Source: Phanerochaete sordida
Taxonomy: Eukaryota > Basidiomycota > Agaricomycetes > Polyporales > Phanerochaetaceae
DNA: 64,000 bases
Reading direction: 5' to 3'
NCBI GenBank assembly: GCA_019973155.2
Contig: BPQB01000074.1
Span: forward strand, 62,001-126,000
The notes below the pieces were generated by a model, which was not told where the DNA came from, searched no databases, and saw only the letters and a program-made list of their open reading frames with translations. The first letter of the stretch is position 1, and each line of letters starts with the position of its first letter. A program made the translations under genes and the position numbers. This document shows positions 33,921-44,988 of this stretch, piece after piece.

Positions 33921-34070
33921 CTGTAGTTTCGCGATCAATGCGGCCCGAAGCGCCCAGGGCGCTTTTTTCGAGAAATGCCCAAAAATCCCATAAATTGAAA
34001 GAAAATTATTGCCGGGGTCGACAGAAAATCGTTGTGACATGTGACAGCCGCATTGATCGCGAAACTACAG
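33921..34070. mobile_element. 150-base MITE with TA target duplication
   Basis: Perfect 24-base terminal inverted repeats start CTGTAGTTTCGCGATC and are mirrored at the other end. TA flanks both sides (33919-33920, 34071-34072). The left arm has the uninterrupted site near 5620-5640. TA duplication fits a Tc1/mariner-type mobiliser; which one is unknown. Confidence 0.85.
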
Positions 34071-34395
34071 TAATATGTACCACACCAACTGAAACATATG
34101 CAGAAGTACAAAAGTCAAAAGGAAGAGCTCTCAAGTTCCAACAAGACATCAGAGCTAAAAGCCATAGTTTTGAGATACTGTACGTATTGAAGTGTGTTCA
34201 CTATAATCCCAGCCTTGTGATGTTGCCCAGTTAGTAGCAATATTAGTGTGACAGGCAAGTACATGCAAGTTTAGACAACAGAGGGTAAACATTGCCTTCT
34301 ACTCTGAACTCAAAAGCTCTAAAGCCCTAGGACACTAATGTGGGCTGTGCATACATATAGCTCTCTCATGACTAAAGCCATCTTTAACACCATCC

Positions 34396-34471
34396 CAAGT
34401 AGTGTAGTGGTTAACAGCAAAGGTATTTCTTAGAGAGCTGCAGGTTCAATTCTGCTCAGGTGCGCTTTTTT
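34396..34471 (+). ncRNA. tRNA-derived (SINE-like) sequence, right-arm copy
   Basis: GTAGTGTAGTGGTTAACA (A-box/D-arm) and GCAGGTTCAATTCTGC (T-arm/B-box) are followed by GCGCTTTTTT. The acceptor stem cannot pair. Orthologue of 4502-4582. Confidence 0.5.
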
Positions 34472-34899
34472 GCTATTGTCCACTCATTTACCCTGCATTA
34501 TGGGGAAAACTGCAAAGTAATGCATAACAGCTTAGAGTCAAGGCTCAAAAGTGATGCATTACTTTACTGCCAAAGGCAAACCAGATAATTAAGCTACCAG
34601 AAGCCATAGAAAGCTCAAGCAGTAGTTCAATGGAACCTGAACAGTGATAAGTGACAGACACTCATTTTAGCATGTCTTCTAGGTGCAGACTATATAGTAA
34701 GTATAGCTGAACCATGTTTACTACTCAACATTACTTATAGCACCTCTTCTTGGGCTAATAGAGGGAAATCCATCTTGAGATATCTAGTGTTGCTTACACT
34801 CGGTAACACACATGATCTAAGCATTGGTGCTCACTTGCTCAACTGCTGATAGCATCAGCTTCATATTGAGATCACTTCAAGATGACAATGAGAGGCATG

Positions 34900-36150
34900 G
34901 GATATCTCTGGTATTTAATATCAGCCTCCAGAGACAGAAAAGCTCTATTTTGGTGAGGGACTCTCAATTGGGCGCAATTGATAGCATCAAAACTATGCAA
35001 CAAGCAATACTGAATTATAATTGCGTTTTTCTGATATTTGTAGCATTTTATATGAACCTCCAAAGATGCAAACACCCCAATGGTGGTATAAATTCCTGAT
35101 TGAGACACGGTTGATGGCATCAAAACTGTACAACACACATCGCTGGATTATATCCGCATTTTTCTCATATTTGTAGTATTTGTTGTGAGCTTCCAGACAC
35201 ATAAACGTGTTTGTGCAAGTATGATTACGTAATGAGAACGCTATTGATGGCGTCAAAACTATACAACACGCATCCCTGGAATATCCTATCATTTTTGCGA
35301 TATTTCTAGCATTTTATTCGAGCTCCCAGGCGCAGAAATGTAGTAGAGACCCCTGTTCTTGCTTACTCATGGGTGATCACGTAGGGAAAACGCGTAGCTC
35401 AGGGAGGTACGCGTTTTCCCTACGTGATCGGAGCTGCATAAGCAAGAATGAAGGCCTCCAGGGCTTTTCCGGCCTGGAGGGCTCAGATAAAATGCTAGAA
35501 ATGTCGGAAAAATGTTAGTATATTTCAGGGATACGTGTTGTATAGTTTTGATGCCATCAGCAGCGGTCTCATTACGTAATCTTACCAACCAAAACGTGTT
35601 TATGAGTTTGTAGGCCTACACTGAAGGCTACAATTATGGAGAAAATGTGAATATAATCCAGGGATGCTTGTTGTATAGTTTTGATGCGATCAACGGCGTC
35701 TAAATGAGTAAATCACACCAGCACTGGGCTTTTGTCTCCCTGCAAGCTTGCATAAAATACTACAAATATCAGAAAAATGCGATTATAATCTAGGAACACT
35801 TATTACATGCCTTTGATGTCATCAGCACTGGCCCAATCGGAAACCTGCTGCCAGAACAGAGCTTTCTATCACTGGAGGCCTATATGAAATGCTAGAAATA
35901 CTGTAACAAATGCCATTATAATACTGACACAGTTTTGATATAAGTTTCATGCCATTGGCACCCTTCTGCCATGAAAAAGTGCATCCCTGATTGGAATTTC
36001 CAAGTTGGAGTGCTTTTCAAAGTGTACAAATGTCGAATCAAAGTGAATATAATCTGAAGATGTTCTCATACAGGTTTGATAGCATCGGCACTGCTTCAGA
36101 CTGAAAGATACCATGTTTCTAGCTCCCTTGAAATGCTAAACATCTATAGA
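34900..36150. repeat. Array of about 125-base units around a palindrome (right arm)
   Basis: Direct units with GATAGCATCAAAACTAT-type boxes lie near 34980, 35110 and 35245. Inverse units follow near 35545, 35680, 35815, 35945 and 36080 and become progressively degenerate. The mirror centre is near 35402. It is the counterpart of 2510-4070 but has no CACTG insertion. Confidence 0.75.
35357..35446. repeat. Palindromic hairpin element, copy 2
   Basis: CTTGCTTACTCATGGGT, then GATCACGTAGGGAAAACGCG, is mirrored by CGCGTTTTCCCTACGTGATC and then GCATAAGCAAG. It is at the centre of the right-arm palindrome. Confidence 0.8.
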
Positions 36151-37735
36151 AGAGGGAAACCATATTAGGCAGACTCAATTTTGGTCAGCTTCTGCTTCAG
36201 TTATTTGAGAATAGATGTGAACAAAGAAAAAAGGCAGAGGATAGAGTTCAGAGAGTGCGTTGCAGAAATAGGAGAGAAGCATATAAAAGATCTACCTGCA
36301 GATCGCTCTTCAGCAGACCCAAATTTCACATTCAAAGCACATAACCAAAGTTCTAAACAGAGTTTTGGAAACCTAACTACACAGACAGGTTCCTGCAAAA
36401 TCTATGAACACAAGGTACAGGCTGGCAATATAGGCAGACACTGCTTTACACTGTAATACTGTTGCCAGACTGGAGAACAGTCTGCAGCAACACTGAACAC
36501 AGAAATATTGGACCCTGGGCTACAGTTGCTGGACTAGAGCATATCCAGCCAAATACCCGCTGTACAGATACACAAGCATATGAAGCTGGATTATCGTTGC
36601 TGGACTACAGCTAAAATGGACAATCAAGCCGTCTCAAAGTACTTGACACTGGTCTACTTGCTAGACCAGAGTACTACAGGCAGCAGCATACTGATGTTAC
36701 ACTGAGAACACAACAAATAGAGGATGGAGCCTACTCACGATGGGAAAACACAGGCCAACAAGGACTTAGACTGCTAGAGGCTTTTCAGGAGACTTATAAA
36801 GTCTTCCAGAGAGATCATGCTATAGCATTCGAAAACAATCTACGCTATCTACTCTCAGAGATCCTTCTGCTACAAGTTCCAAGCTTCCATGGTACGCCTG
36901 CCAAGTTCTACAGTATTTTACAATATCTCTCAAAGTGTGCAGATTATTTTCGCATTTCCTGTAACAAAATGCTGCTGTGTGGTGACCTTCAAAGACCTGT
37001 TCACTCTTGCACGAAGTCAGAATGCTAAATCATCAGCTAATATCCGGACTAATGAGCGCTGCAGTAAAGTGCACATGATTTTGTGCATTCAGGAATAGCC
37101 AAGTAAAGATAATGAGCCAAAGCCCTTTTAAGCCTTTGAACACATCTTAAAGTTACTAGATCCATGTACTTGCATGCAAGGCTTAGAGCGTATGTATAGC
37201 TCCATAGCAAGACCATTTCTGCTCTGAACATATGCCAACCTCTGTCTGCAGCAGGCAAGCGCTTAGTGGGCGCTTGTCAAGCGCTAAGCTTACAAGCTGT
37301 TTTCTGTTTTGCATCACAAGAAGGTGAGAGCTATACAACATAAGTACATATTCTGAAACCCACTGATAACCTCTATCCACTGATAGTACAGCCACCATAA
37401 TGTGGCTACTTTCCAGGAGTGCCCTCAGCATAGGCACGTGACACTTGGCCTAAGCGCTCAAAGAAAGGCAAGCAATTGCCAAGGCTCATTGAGTAATCCA
37501 ACAAGCTCAGTGTAACCGATGTATAGTTGGGGCCTATGTCTATACATATACACAGTACTAGCTTGAAAGGTGAGCCACAGCAGGCTGAAAAAATTGAGCA
37601 AGTTTCAATACAAACTTTGTAATGAATTGAAGCGGAGCTTGAACTTTGTGTATTGAAGTAACAAACAATGTTCCCACGCATAGGGCCAAGGTTCGTAACG
37701 GTGCTGAAAAGGTCCCAAAGCTGTCACCCGTAAGG

Positions 37736-37765
37736 ACGATTCTTCATTTCATTCAGAAATCGTAA
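37736..37765 (+). other. Helitron-type terminal hairpin, copy 2
   Basis: ACGATTCT and AGAAATCGT pair around TCATTTCATTC, and the shared sequence ends CGTAA at 37765. Beyond it the DNA is unrelated to the other copies. Confidence 0.7.
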
Positions 37766-37959
37766 CTATGAGAAATTTGATGATTATGTCTGCTATGTCT
37801 TGCATATTTAAGCTTGAAGGAATGGTTTGCGTTTCAACAGGTGCCCACTCAGTAGTGTAGATCTGGAAAAATATGTTGAAACACAATGCATAGAGTCATG
37901 GAATTGCACAGCAACTTATGGAAGTAAATGCTATGAAAAATCCATGGTAGAAAGATAAA

Positions 37960-39573
37960 TCACAAGGCTACTATGCAAGCAAAGCCGTGCATCCACTCAA
38001 GTGCAGGAGGTCCTAACAGCACAGCCTGCTCTATGCGCGAACTAGAAGTCACCAAGGCTTCACTACAATAAGGCAAAAGAGTTAGAGCATGGAGAAGGTT
38101 AAAGCCAGAAATATACAAACCCTGTACATGATCTGTAGTAGCATCTAAAAACTGTTGCTCTGAGGTGTAAACATTGATTGTGGTACGGATTGCCTTTCCT
38201 AGAAATTGCAAAGAATTGAGTACTTCAGGAAAATGCCGGAAAGATTAGGACTCACCTCGAAATGTGTGCTGCACAATAGGGACCATATATTCATATATCG
38301 CAGCTGTTGCATGTGCTCCGACGATACAAAATGCCAATCGATCCAAGCGAACACGACCGCGGCCAGACAGTGCTTGTAAAATTGCTGGCCAGTCCATTCT
38401 TCTCAACATAGACTTGAGGTGGTGAGGCCGCATTTTCTTGCAATAAAACACCAGTTGCAAGGTGGAAATATTTCTTGACAGGCCACGAATAAAGCCTGAG
38501 TATAAGTCTGCCCTGCTTGCCGAGGAATGCGCATCTCCTGCATTTTGCAGCCCTTCCTGCCAGGTAACTCCGAAGCTGGCGTAGGTAAATTTATCGCAGC
38601 TTCCCAGCATGGCTGTAATCTGCTGCAAGAATCCTGTACCTGATAAAACATCAGAAAAAGCTGGTACTTAGATGCGCCAGAAACAGTAAAGAATTACAAA
38701 CATACCCCGTCGTAAGGAGTCTGACTCCCCGAGACCTAGACCAAACTTGCATAGAGTAGGTCGATTGTTGGCAATGAGCTCACAAGCATGCTGAAGAGTG
38801 TCGGGTAGAAGATGTGGAGACAGCAGAAAAATCGAAGCTGCGTTGCTGAGAGGAGCAAGAAAGCGGATGAGATCAAATGAAGGATGTAGGAGGAGAAGCT
38901 GGGTGGTGGCAGTGGGGCAAAGCTGGATATTCTTGAAAGGCAGAGGCTCGTCTTCTGGTATGTCCAAGTTGCTGAGTGTAAGGCGAGTCAGGTGTTGGGT
39001 AGGAGAGCCATTGACGTGAGCTGAGGAGCCAAGCATCATGCCAAGAATCTGCCATCCACTGACAGAGCACAGAACTCCATCTACGACCAACGAAGAGATA
39101 GTGGGGTGGAGAAGAGGGATGACGTGAAGGGGGGGGTCATGTTCTGCAGTAAAACAATGAGTAAAGTTGAGACCCGTAAGCCAAACAGTCTGGGTGTTAG
39201 GAAGAAGCTGCACTATGTAACCGAACGTACAGGGATGAAGAGTAGTGTAAGTGTCAATACGACCGGAGTCGTATGAAAAGTTGCCTGAAAACACAACATG
39301 CCGAATTACATTACACAAGGAAGAGTTGAGCTTGTGGGACAGAAAGGCTTGATGGGGCCGAAAGGGGTCTGGAAGGTGTTCATAACCTTTGAGAAATACA
39401 ACCTGGAAAGCATATGGAAAGGCAATGTGGTAGAAATGCTTGCAAACAAGAAGTAGAGTGCGCAGAATGGCTCTGTCCTGGATGTTTTGGGGATCGAAAC
39501 ACTTGAAAACAGCATCAAACAACTCCGTTGGAAGAATGTAAGCAGCTGGAAGTGGTCTGGAGAGTATAGGCAT
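37960..39573 (-). CDS. F-box-like protein (second locus)
   Basis: From MPILSRPLPAAYILPTELFDAVF...LLLVCKHFYHIAFPYAF the N-terminus has the F-box pattern: LPTEL, then VCKHF, then PYAF. LRR-like segments follow (LLPNTQTVWLTGLNF, HLTRLTLSNLDIP). Splices near 38700-38640 and 38270-38200 add LQQITAMLGSCDKFTYASFG...RVRLDRLAFCIVGAH and then KAIRTTINVYTSEQQFLDA...LLHALTLLPYCSEAL. This repeats the long-first-exon plan of the 13-18 kb F-box genes, but the sequence is distant. It lies between two Helitron termini (37765 and 40157) in the opposite orientation, so it may have been captured by the third, short Helitron-tail element. Confidence 0.55.
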
Positions 39574-39959
39574 GATAGTCAAGCAAGGAGAAGACAAGCG
39601 ACAATGTGGAAGGGAACAGAAAAGTGTAAGGCGGCATTTAGCGCCACGCCTGGACACAAGGCGCCTACCAAGCGCTTATGGAATTTCAAAGTATACTCAC
39701 CTGAGCAGACACAGAGAATAAATATAGCAAGACATATAGATGAATATGATTGTAAAATCAAAAAGAACATGTCCCGCACACTATCCATGAGATGTGGCCA
39801 CATGCGGGAAACAGCATGCATTCCAAGGCGCTTAGTGGAACGAAGCGCTCGTACCGAAATACATGAATAGCAAAGACATACATTAAGCTAGTCCAACATG
39901 GAGGGAAACATTGTGAACACCACCAAGCACAGTAGGCAACTGCCAAAATCCAGACAAAA

Positions 39960-40157
39960 AGGCTCAGGGGACAAGGCTAAAAAAATCGCTCAAGTTTCAA
40001 TACAAACTTTGTAATGAATTCAAGCGGAGCTTAAACATTGTGTATTGAAGTAACAAACAAAGTTCCCACGCATAGGGCCAAGGTTTGTAACGGTGCTGAA
40101 AAGGTCCCAAAGCTGTCACCCGTAAGGACGATTCTTCATTTCATTCAGAAATCGTAA
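39960..40157 (+). mobile_element. Third Helitron tail (terminal 200 bases only)
   Basis: Closely matches the last 200 bases of the right arm (37565-37765), from GGCT(G)AAAAAA through CAATACAAACTTTGTAATG to the terminal hairpin at 40128-40157. Upstream similarity fades quickly, which defines a shorter or more decayed element, possibly 37766-40157, that includes the F-box-like gene. Its 5' end is not identified. Confidence 0.7.
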
Positions 40158-40749
40158 TACAGTCTAAAGATATACTTTGACATGGAATTTCTTTGAAGAC
40201 ATAATTTGGCAAGTTTGGCAATGTTTTCCACTGTTTTCACTGGAGTCATAAAGTACGCCCAAAGAATTCTGCTATGAAGTGGAATGGCAAGTGTATACTT
40301 AGAAGCTGTTGGATAAATCTGTTCACAGTGTGTATTGAATGCAGAGGCTAGGCAGAGTAAATTATGATGCACATTGTGCAGATTAAGGTGAATGTTAAAA
40401 TTATCTGAGATGACCTGGGAAGTCATGCGTTTGTCAGGCTGGAGGCTTAGATGCCGGTGCTCCACTCTATAATAACCGGTGTGCTCATAGATGTAAAACT
40501 GCCTGAGCCTGACAGTACAGAGAAATGTAGTATGGTCTCTGCAGCCATATTGCCAGAAGTAGGGGCACAATAGGTGTGAAGTGACGTAGATAGAGTAGGC
40601 TTGGGGGGTGTGATGTAGGAATGATCAGAGACAAGGACATGTAGTGCAAAGACACAGCCTACAGAGGTAGTACTCTCTGTAAAGGTGTGCAAAGCTGCAG
40701 CACACATAATATAGCAATGCGTGAGCATCCATAAGAGGGGAAGGAGCAT
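40145..40749 (-). CDS. Unidentified protein truncated by the Helitron terminus
   Basis: It starts MLLPLLWMLTHCYIMCAAAL (a hydrophobic, signal-like start) and continues FTESTTSVGCVFALHVLVSD...ILHFSVLSGSGSFTSMSTP. A splice at about 40480-40420 (GTTATT to TTCCCAG) joins VISDNFNIHLNLHNVHHNLL...ILWAYFMTPVKTVENIAKL. The last residues YDF and the stop come from the Helitron terminal hairpin (40145-40157), so the native C-terminus was lost. I do not recognise the family. The VISDNFN...LHN pattern is seen in unannotated basidiomycete proteins. Confidence 0.45.
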
Positions 40750-41103
40750 AGTGAGAGATGTCTGTGCAGAAGATGAAGTGACAGGTGGTGGTAGTCAGAA
40801 GGAAGAAGCAAAGCGCCCAGGGCTGTCCTTAAATACTCCAGAATGATGGTTACATAAGCAAATCAAGATGTAGGCGCCTATTGTCACATGATCTCTGTAA
40901 AGGCAACTCCAGGCTATGAATATATGCAGCAATATTGCAAGGGATGACTTGGCATAGGAGTATCGCTCTAGTACTCGCAGACCACACAGAAATATCATGG
41001 AGGCATGAGCATATGCATAGAATTGGAACACATGTGAGGCATACAGGGCATAGAAGACACAGAGAGGTGAGGAGCATAGAAGGGAACAGCTACAAGACTA
41101 CGC

Positions 41104-42472
41104 CTACTTGCGGAAGTTGGCAGAGCGTTTGAAGTCATCAGGGTCAGAAATAAGAAGAACAGCGCCAAGAAGGTTGAGGTTGAGAGCATCCACGGTACCT
41201 CTAGACTGACCACTGTTGTCTATGCCCAAGTCCTTCTCCCAGAAGCTGATGCTGTGGATAGCACCAACAATGGACATAGCAGGGATCTCCTCGTTGAGAG
41301 GAAGCTTGGGAGCCTCGGACATGATCTTGTGGAAGTCCAAAACTTCACCTTGACGATGTCCTTGGTACCAAGACCGCAGGTCAAAGACATCAACTGCAGA
41401 TGAAAATAAGCTTCATGCTTGTGAACAGCACAAAGCACTCACTTGTGTTGTCAACCCCAAGCACGGCCCTTTGGCGCATGCTAGACAGCCAGCTGGTCAT
41501 GAAAGGGGAAGGGCGAGTGGTGTTTTCATCAGCCTTGCTGGTAGACGCAATACTTTGAGCAGCATGGGTCGGAGTGCTGAAGAAGATCCGGGCTGCCAAG
41601 TGTCAGTATAGAGAAAAATGTATGGGCCAGCAGAAGACTCACAAAGCTTGGACTTCTGTGGTGAGAACATCTTGCTGGATCCTGGCACCTCCACCTTGGT
41701 GCGGACGGAAAGAGCGTTGTTCCAGAGCGTGATCCTCAATGAGGCAGCAGACTTGACCATTCCAGCAAAGCTGAACAGCCGGTGTGCATCTATGGAGGGG
41801 GGAACCAGGTAGAGAGTCCTGCTGACTTTTCCACCTCCTCCCTGGCCTAAGAAATGTGCATGAGCAATGGGTTATGTTGGAGTAAAAGGAACAGAGCACT
41901 CACGTTCTTCTGCACGACGCAGATGAAGCTGAGAAGCAGCACCAAATGTGACAAAGCCCTCACAAAGACCACTAGCCTGAGCAACAATTACACTGTTGTA
42001 GGAGGAACCAACAGTGTAGAGCTCAGGCGCAGCAGCAATGGAGTTGACCAGACCAGCAATGGATGGTCTGGTTACTGTATCCACCAGCCTTCTAAGAAGG
42101 TTCAAGTCAGCATAAGCTGCAGCTATGCGTGCAAAGGAAAGCTTACTTGGTGGTGCTCTTGGTGTTGAGGCCGTATTTCTTGAGGAGGTCCCCATAGCGG
42201 AAGCCAGCAAGCTGACCGTCTGGCCCAGCATTGTTGTCCGTCATAATCCATCTAAATCCACACTATGTCAGACAACATAGCACAGGACTGGTTGCAGGAC
42301 GCCACATACCTCAACTTTGGCATGTGAACGTAGCGCTCCTTGAGCAGAGGATCAACAATGTCTGCTCTCTCAGCCAGAACTCTGGCGCTAGATACTTGAC
42401 ACTCTGTGGGGCTAAGAAATCATAAGAGACAGAAGGTGATCCAGTAGAGAATGAACATACGCGTCGATCTTA
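41104..42472 (-). CDS. Paralogue of the AT-hook gene's C-terminal domain, 5'-truncated
   Basis: Exons read PTECQVSSARVLAERADIVDP, WIMTDNNAGPDGQLAGFRYG, RLVDTVTRPSIAGLVNSIAA, GQGGGGKVSRTLYLVPPSID, RIFFSTPTHAAQS...VLGVDNT, then VDVFDLRSWYQGH...IPAMSIVGAIHSISFWEK and the stop at 41104. The last three blocks align with VFCGAVNMM, HLHRLAGFAGAVRR and IPEQCILGVFYSIGYWDK of the gene at 19005-22157. No AT-hooks remain. The upstream exon runs into the Harbinger terminus at 42473 (reading RNRSGPKIDA across it), so the gene has lost its 5' end. Probably a pseudogene unless the element supplies a start. Confidence 0.55.
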
Positions 42473-43016
42473 GGGCCTGATCGGTTGCGCTCGTAGCAGT
42501 GGCGACCGCTCGCCGCGCGTGGATTAGATAAGCGAGCGTGACTTCCAAATATAGAAGTTAGCCGCGATCTCGCGCAGATGCTCGCGCAGCCTTGCTCAGT
42601 GTGATCCTGCCAGCTCCCCTTGCCTTGTACCTCTACCTATGGCAGCAGAAATAACCGACGAGACGCGCAGGGCCCTTGCGGTCATCTCAGGTATTGTTGC
42701 TGCTGCTGCTGCCCTTGAATATGCGTCAGCTCGTAATGATCCCAAGCCTTATCACACATCTATTCTCACTGGAGAGCTATGGGTTCAGAAGCTGCTCACG
42801 GGCCACTCCTCCCGTATGCTGAACAGCTTGAGACTGACACAGGAGGTATTTCTGAGCTTATGCACTGAGCTCAGGGTGAAGAGTGGGTTGAGGGACTCGA
42901 CGCATATTGGAATGCACGAGAAGGTTGCAATGTTCCTATACTTTGGCCGCTACGTTGCAGGACAGCGTGCCCTTGCAGAACGCTTTCAGCACAGTGGAGA
43001 CACCATCTCAAGGTAA
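42473..43016 (+). mobile_element. PIF/Harbinger transposon fragment with N-terminal transposase exon
   Basis: TTA is followed by GGGCCTGATCGGTTGCG, a typical Harbinger-type terminus with a 3-base TTA target. From 42639 the frame codes MAAEITDETRRALAVISGIV, and later YHTSILTGELWVQKLLTGHS and FLSLCTELRVKSGL...VAMFLYFGRYVAGQRALAERF. The last blocks match the N-terminal (DUF8040-like) helix region of Harbinger nucleases. The DDE catalytic part is missing and the frame ends at a GTAAGC donor (43015). The 3' end has been replaced by an LTR element. It is inactive. Confidence 0.65.
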
Positions 43017-43058
43017 GCAGACCATTATTCCAATCATCCGACATCTTAAACTCATAAG

Positions 43059-43729
43059 GTCTAGGCACATCCACCGCTGTTGCGGAACGAGGCTCAAACG
43101 CAGCACGAGGGACGGCGGACGGGGAAGACGACGACGAGGCGCGGCGGAGCGAGTCACGCAGCGACGCACAACTTATTCAGCTGTCCGTATTGACCAAGAT
43201 AACATTAGCATAGTAAACTACCATACAACGGAGACTTACCTGTCCGTATTGACCAAGAGGTCGAGATGACGGACAGGCTACAGGAGCAGGGGTATATATA
43301 CTACTGAGGGCTGCGCACGGACCAGGCAATCATGTGATGTGAAGGTCGCGCGCGTTTCAGAGCGCTTGGGATCGAAGGGCGAAACAGGTCGGAGATGCAT
43401 CAGCGTAGCTGAGTATTCCGGCCCTTTCGGCGAGGCTGCGTCCGGGGAGTCATCAGGCATGATGGTTTCAGCCCGGGGAGATCACGAGGCTACGCGCAGA
43501 GCCCTGGGGCTGTTCTGACACGTGATGGACCGACAGTGACGCGCGTCGGGGACGCTGGCGGCTGTGGTGTGATGCGCCATCAGGAGCGCTGGTGTCTGTG
43601 CCAAGCGCGTGCCCTGGGCGGCTATGACTCCGGATGCGTCGAGGTCTGCTCGAGCACTGGATTAAACCAGGGAAATTCGCAATAAATCGGCGAAAAATAG
43701 GGCAGGACCGTCATATCCATGATATTACC
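43059..43729 (-). mobile_element. Probable 3' LTR of the chromovirus fragment
   Basis: A purine tract AGGAGGGGGG (minus strand, about 43727-43737) directly follows the pol stop and marks the 3' LTR start, near TGGATATGACGG. A TATATATA box (43297-43302 region) fits an LTR promoter. The other end is probably near CGTTCCGCAACA (about 43080). Neither end was confirmed by a second LTR. Confidence 0.5.
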
Positions 43730-43761
43730 CCCCTCCTAAAACCGAGCGTCCTCGCGAGGGC

Positions 43762-44988
43762 TCAGGCTCGGCGCCCCTCCTCCCAGCTGAGATCGGCCTT
43801 GGCGCAATCGTACGGTGCTAGGTAGAAGTATTCCGTTTCCGTGTGGAAGGGTCGGAAAGAGGCGGCCAGAGACTCGAAGTTCGTGGCTGCGAGCTTGCGT
43901 GGGGCTTCAGGATTCTCGCGATGGAACTTCTTGACTAGCGCGGAGGCGTGGTCGAGGTTCGCAGCAGGTTCCCAGGAGTCACCAGCAGCGCCGTATCCCT
44001 TCCAGCGGACTTTGTACTGGAGTTGGCGACGGAATAGGCGGCTGTCGAGGATCTTCTCGACGGTGTACTCCTCCTCGCCGTCCACTTGGACAGGCTTGGG
44101 TGGTGGTGGCTTGGAGACGCCCTGGTCGTGCCACGGGCTGAGGCGGTTGACGTGCAGGACAGGGTGGATCTTTAGCCAGTGCGGCAGCTCAAGCTTATAG
44201 TCGAGTTCACCGACTTTCTCGAGGACCTTAAACGGGCCAAGCTGGCGTGGACCGAGCTTGGGCGAGGGTTGATGGACCTTGATGTCCTTGGAGCTGAGCC
44301 AGACCATATCTCCAGGCTTGAAGACGTGGGCGCGTTTCTTTGCGGCCTCGTAGTCCTCTTTCATGCGGAGTTTGGTTTGGCGAAGGGCAGCTTCAGCTTC
44401 CTTGCGGATATGGGCCATACGATCCAGACGTTCGTCCAGTGCCGGTATGTTGGAGTGCTTTCCGGCGGGGATAGTGAAGTCTGGGGTATACCCGTAAACG
44501 ATTTCAAAAGGCGTGCGTCCAGTGGCGCTGGAGACGTGTGAATTCAGCACGAACTCCGCCATGGGTAGCCAATCGACCCAGTTGTCTTGTCGCTGGGAGA
44601 CAAAGAGGCGCAGGAACTTCTCTACTTCTTGGTTCTTGCGCTCGACCTTGCCGTTGCCTTCAGGATGATAGGCGGTGGTCAAGCCGGTCTGAATACCAAG
44701 GCGCTTGTAGAGAGCACGCATGTAGCGAGCAGCAAACTGAGGTCCGCGATCGGAGAAGATCTTGCGCGGGAGACCATGTAGACGGAAGATATCGGTGTCG
44801 TGGACATCGGCCATGCCTTCGGCGGTGACTGTAGAGTCAACGGGCACGAGATGGCATTGGTCTGAGTGATGGTCCACGTAGACAGCGACAGAGTCTTTCT
44901 TAGTCTTCGCGTCGCGCGGGAGCTGAGTGATGAGATCGACTCCGACGTGTTCCCAGGGCCCGGGAGGTACTTCTTGCACCAGACCATG
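43762..44988 (-). pseudogene. Ty3/Gypsy chromovirus pol fragment: integrase plus chromodomain
   Basis: The frame begins within LVQEVPPGPWEHVGVDLITQL. It has the integrase catalytic triad (Asp in GVDLI, Asp in FSDRGPQF, Glu in YHPEGNGKVER), a GPFKVLEKVG C-terminal beta region, and an integrase-fused chromodomain EEEYTVEKILDSR...YKVRWKGYG...SWEPAANL. Reverse transcriptase, RNase H and gag are absent. The 5' side stops at the CATG border of the 44989-47168 element and does not resume beyond it, so the retroelement is truncated and inactive. The domains present match chromovirus integrases. Confidence 0.85.

Larger units (their letters stand above)
33753..37765 (+). repeat. Right inverted arm: Helitron tail without its RepHel
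   Basis: This 4 kb is the inverse counterpart of 855-5825. It starts at ACTAGGTAGGTAGGGCC, where the left copy still has the last RepHel codons, so the coding part was lost or replaced upstream of this point. It carries the same palindrome array, tRNA-derived relic and terminal hairpin. It has its own 150-base MITE (33921-34070) and lacks both left-arm insertions. I see no gene inside. Confidence 0.85.

Noticed and set aside
855..37765. Inverted arms as an assembly or palindrome artefact
   Set aside because: The arms differ by many substitutions and by three independent insertions with their own target sites, which a mirror artefact would not show.
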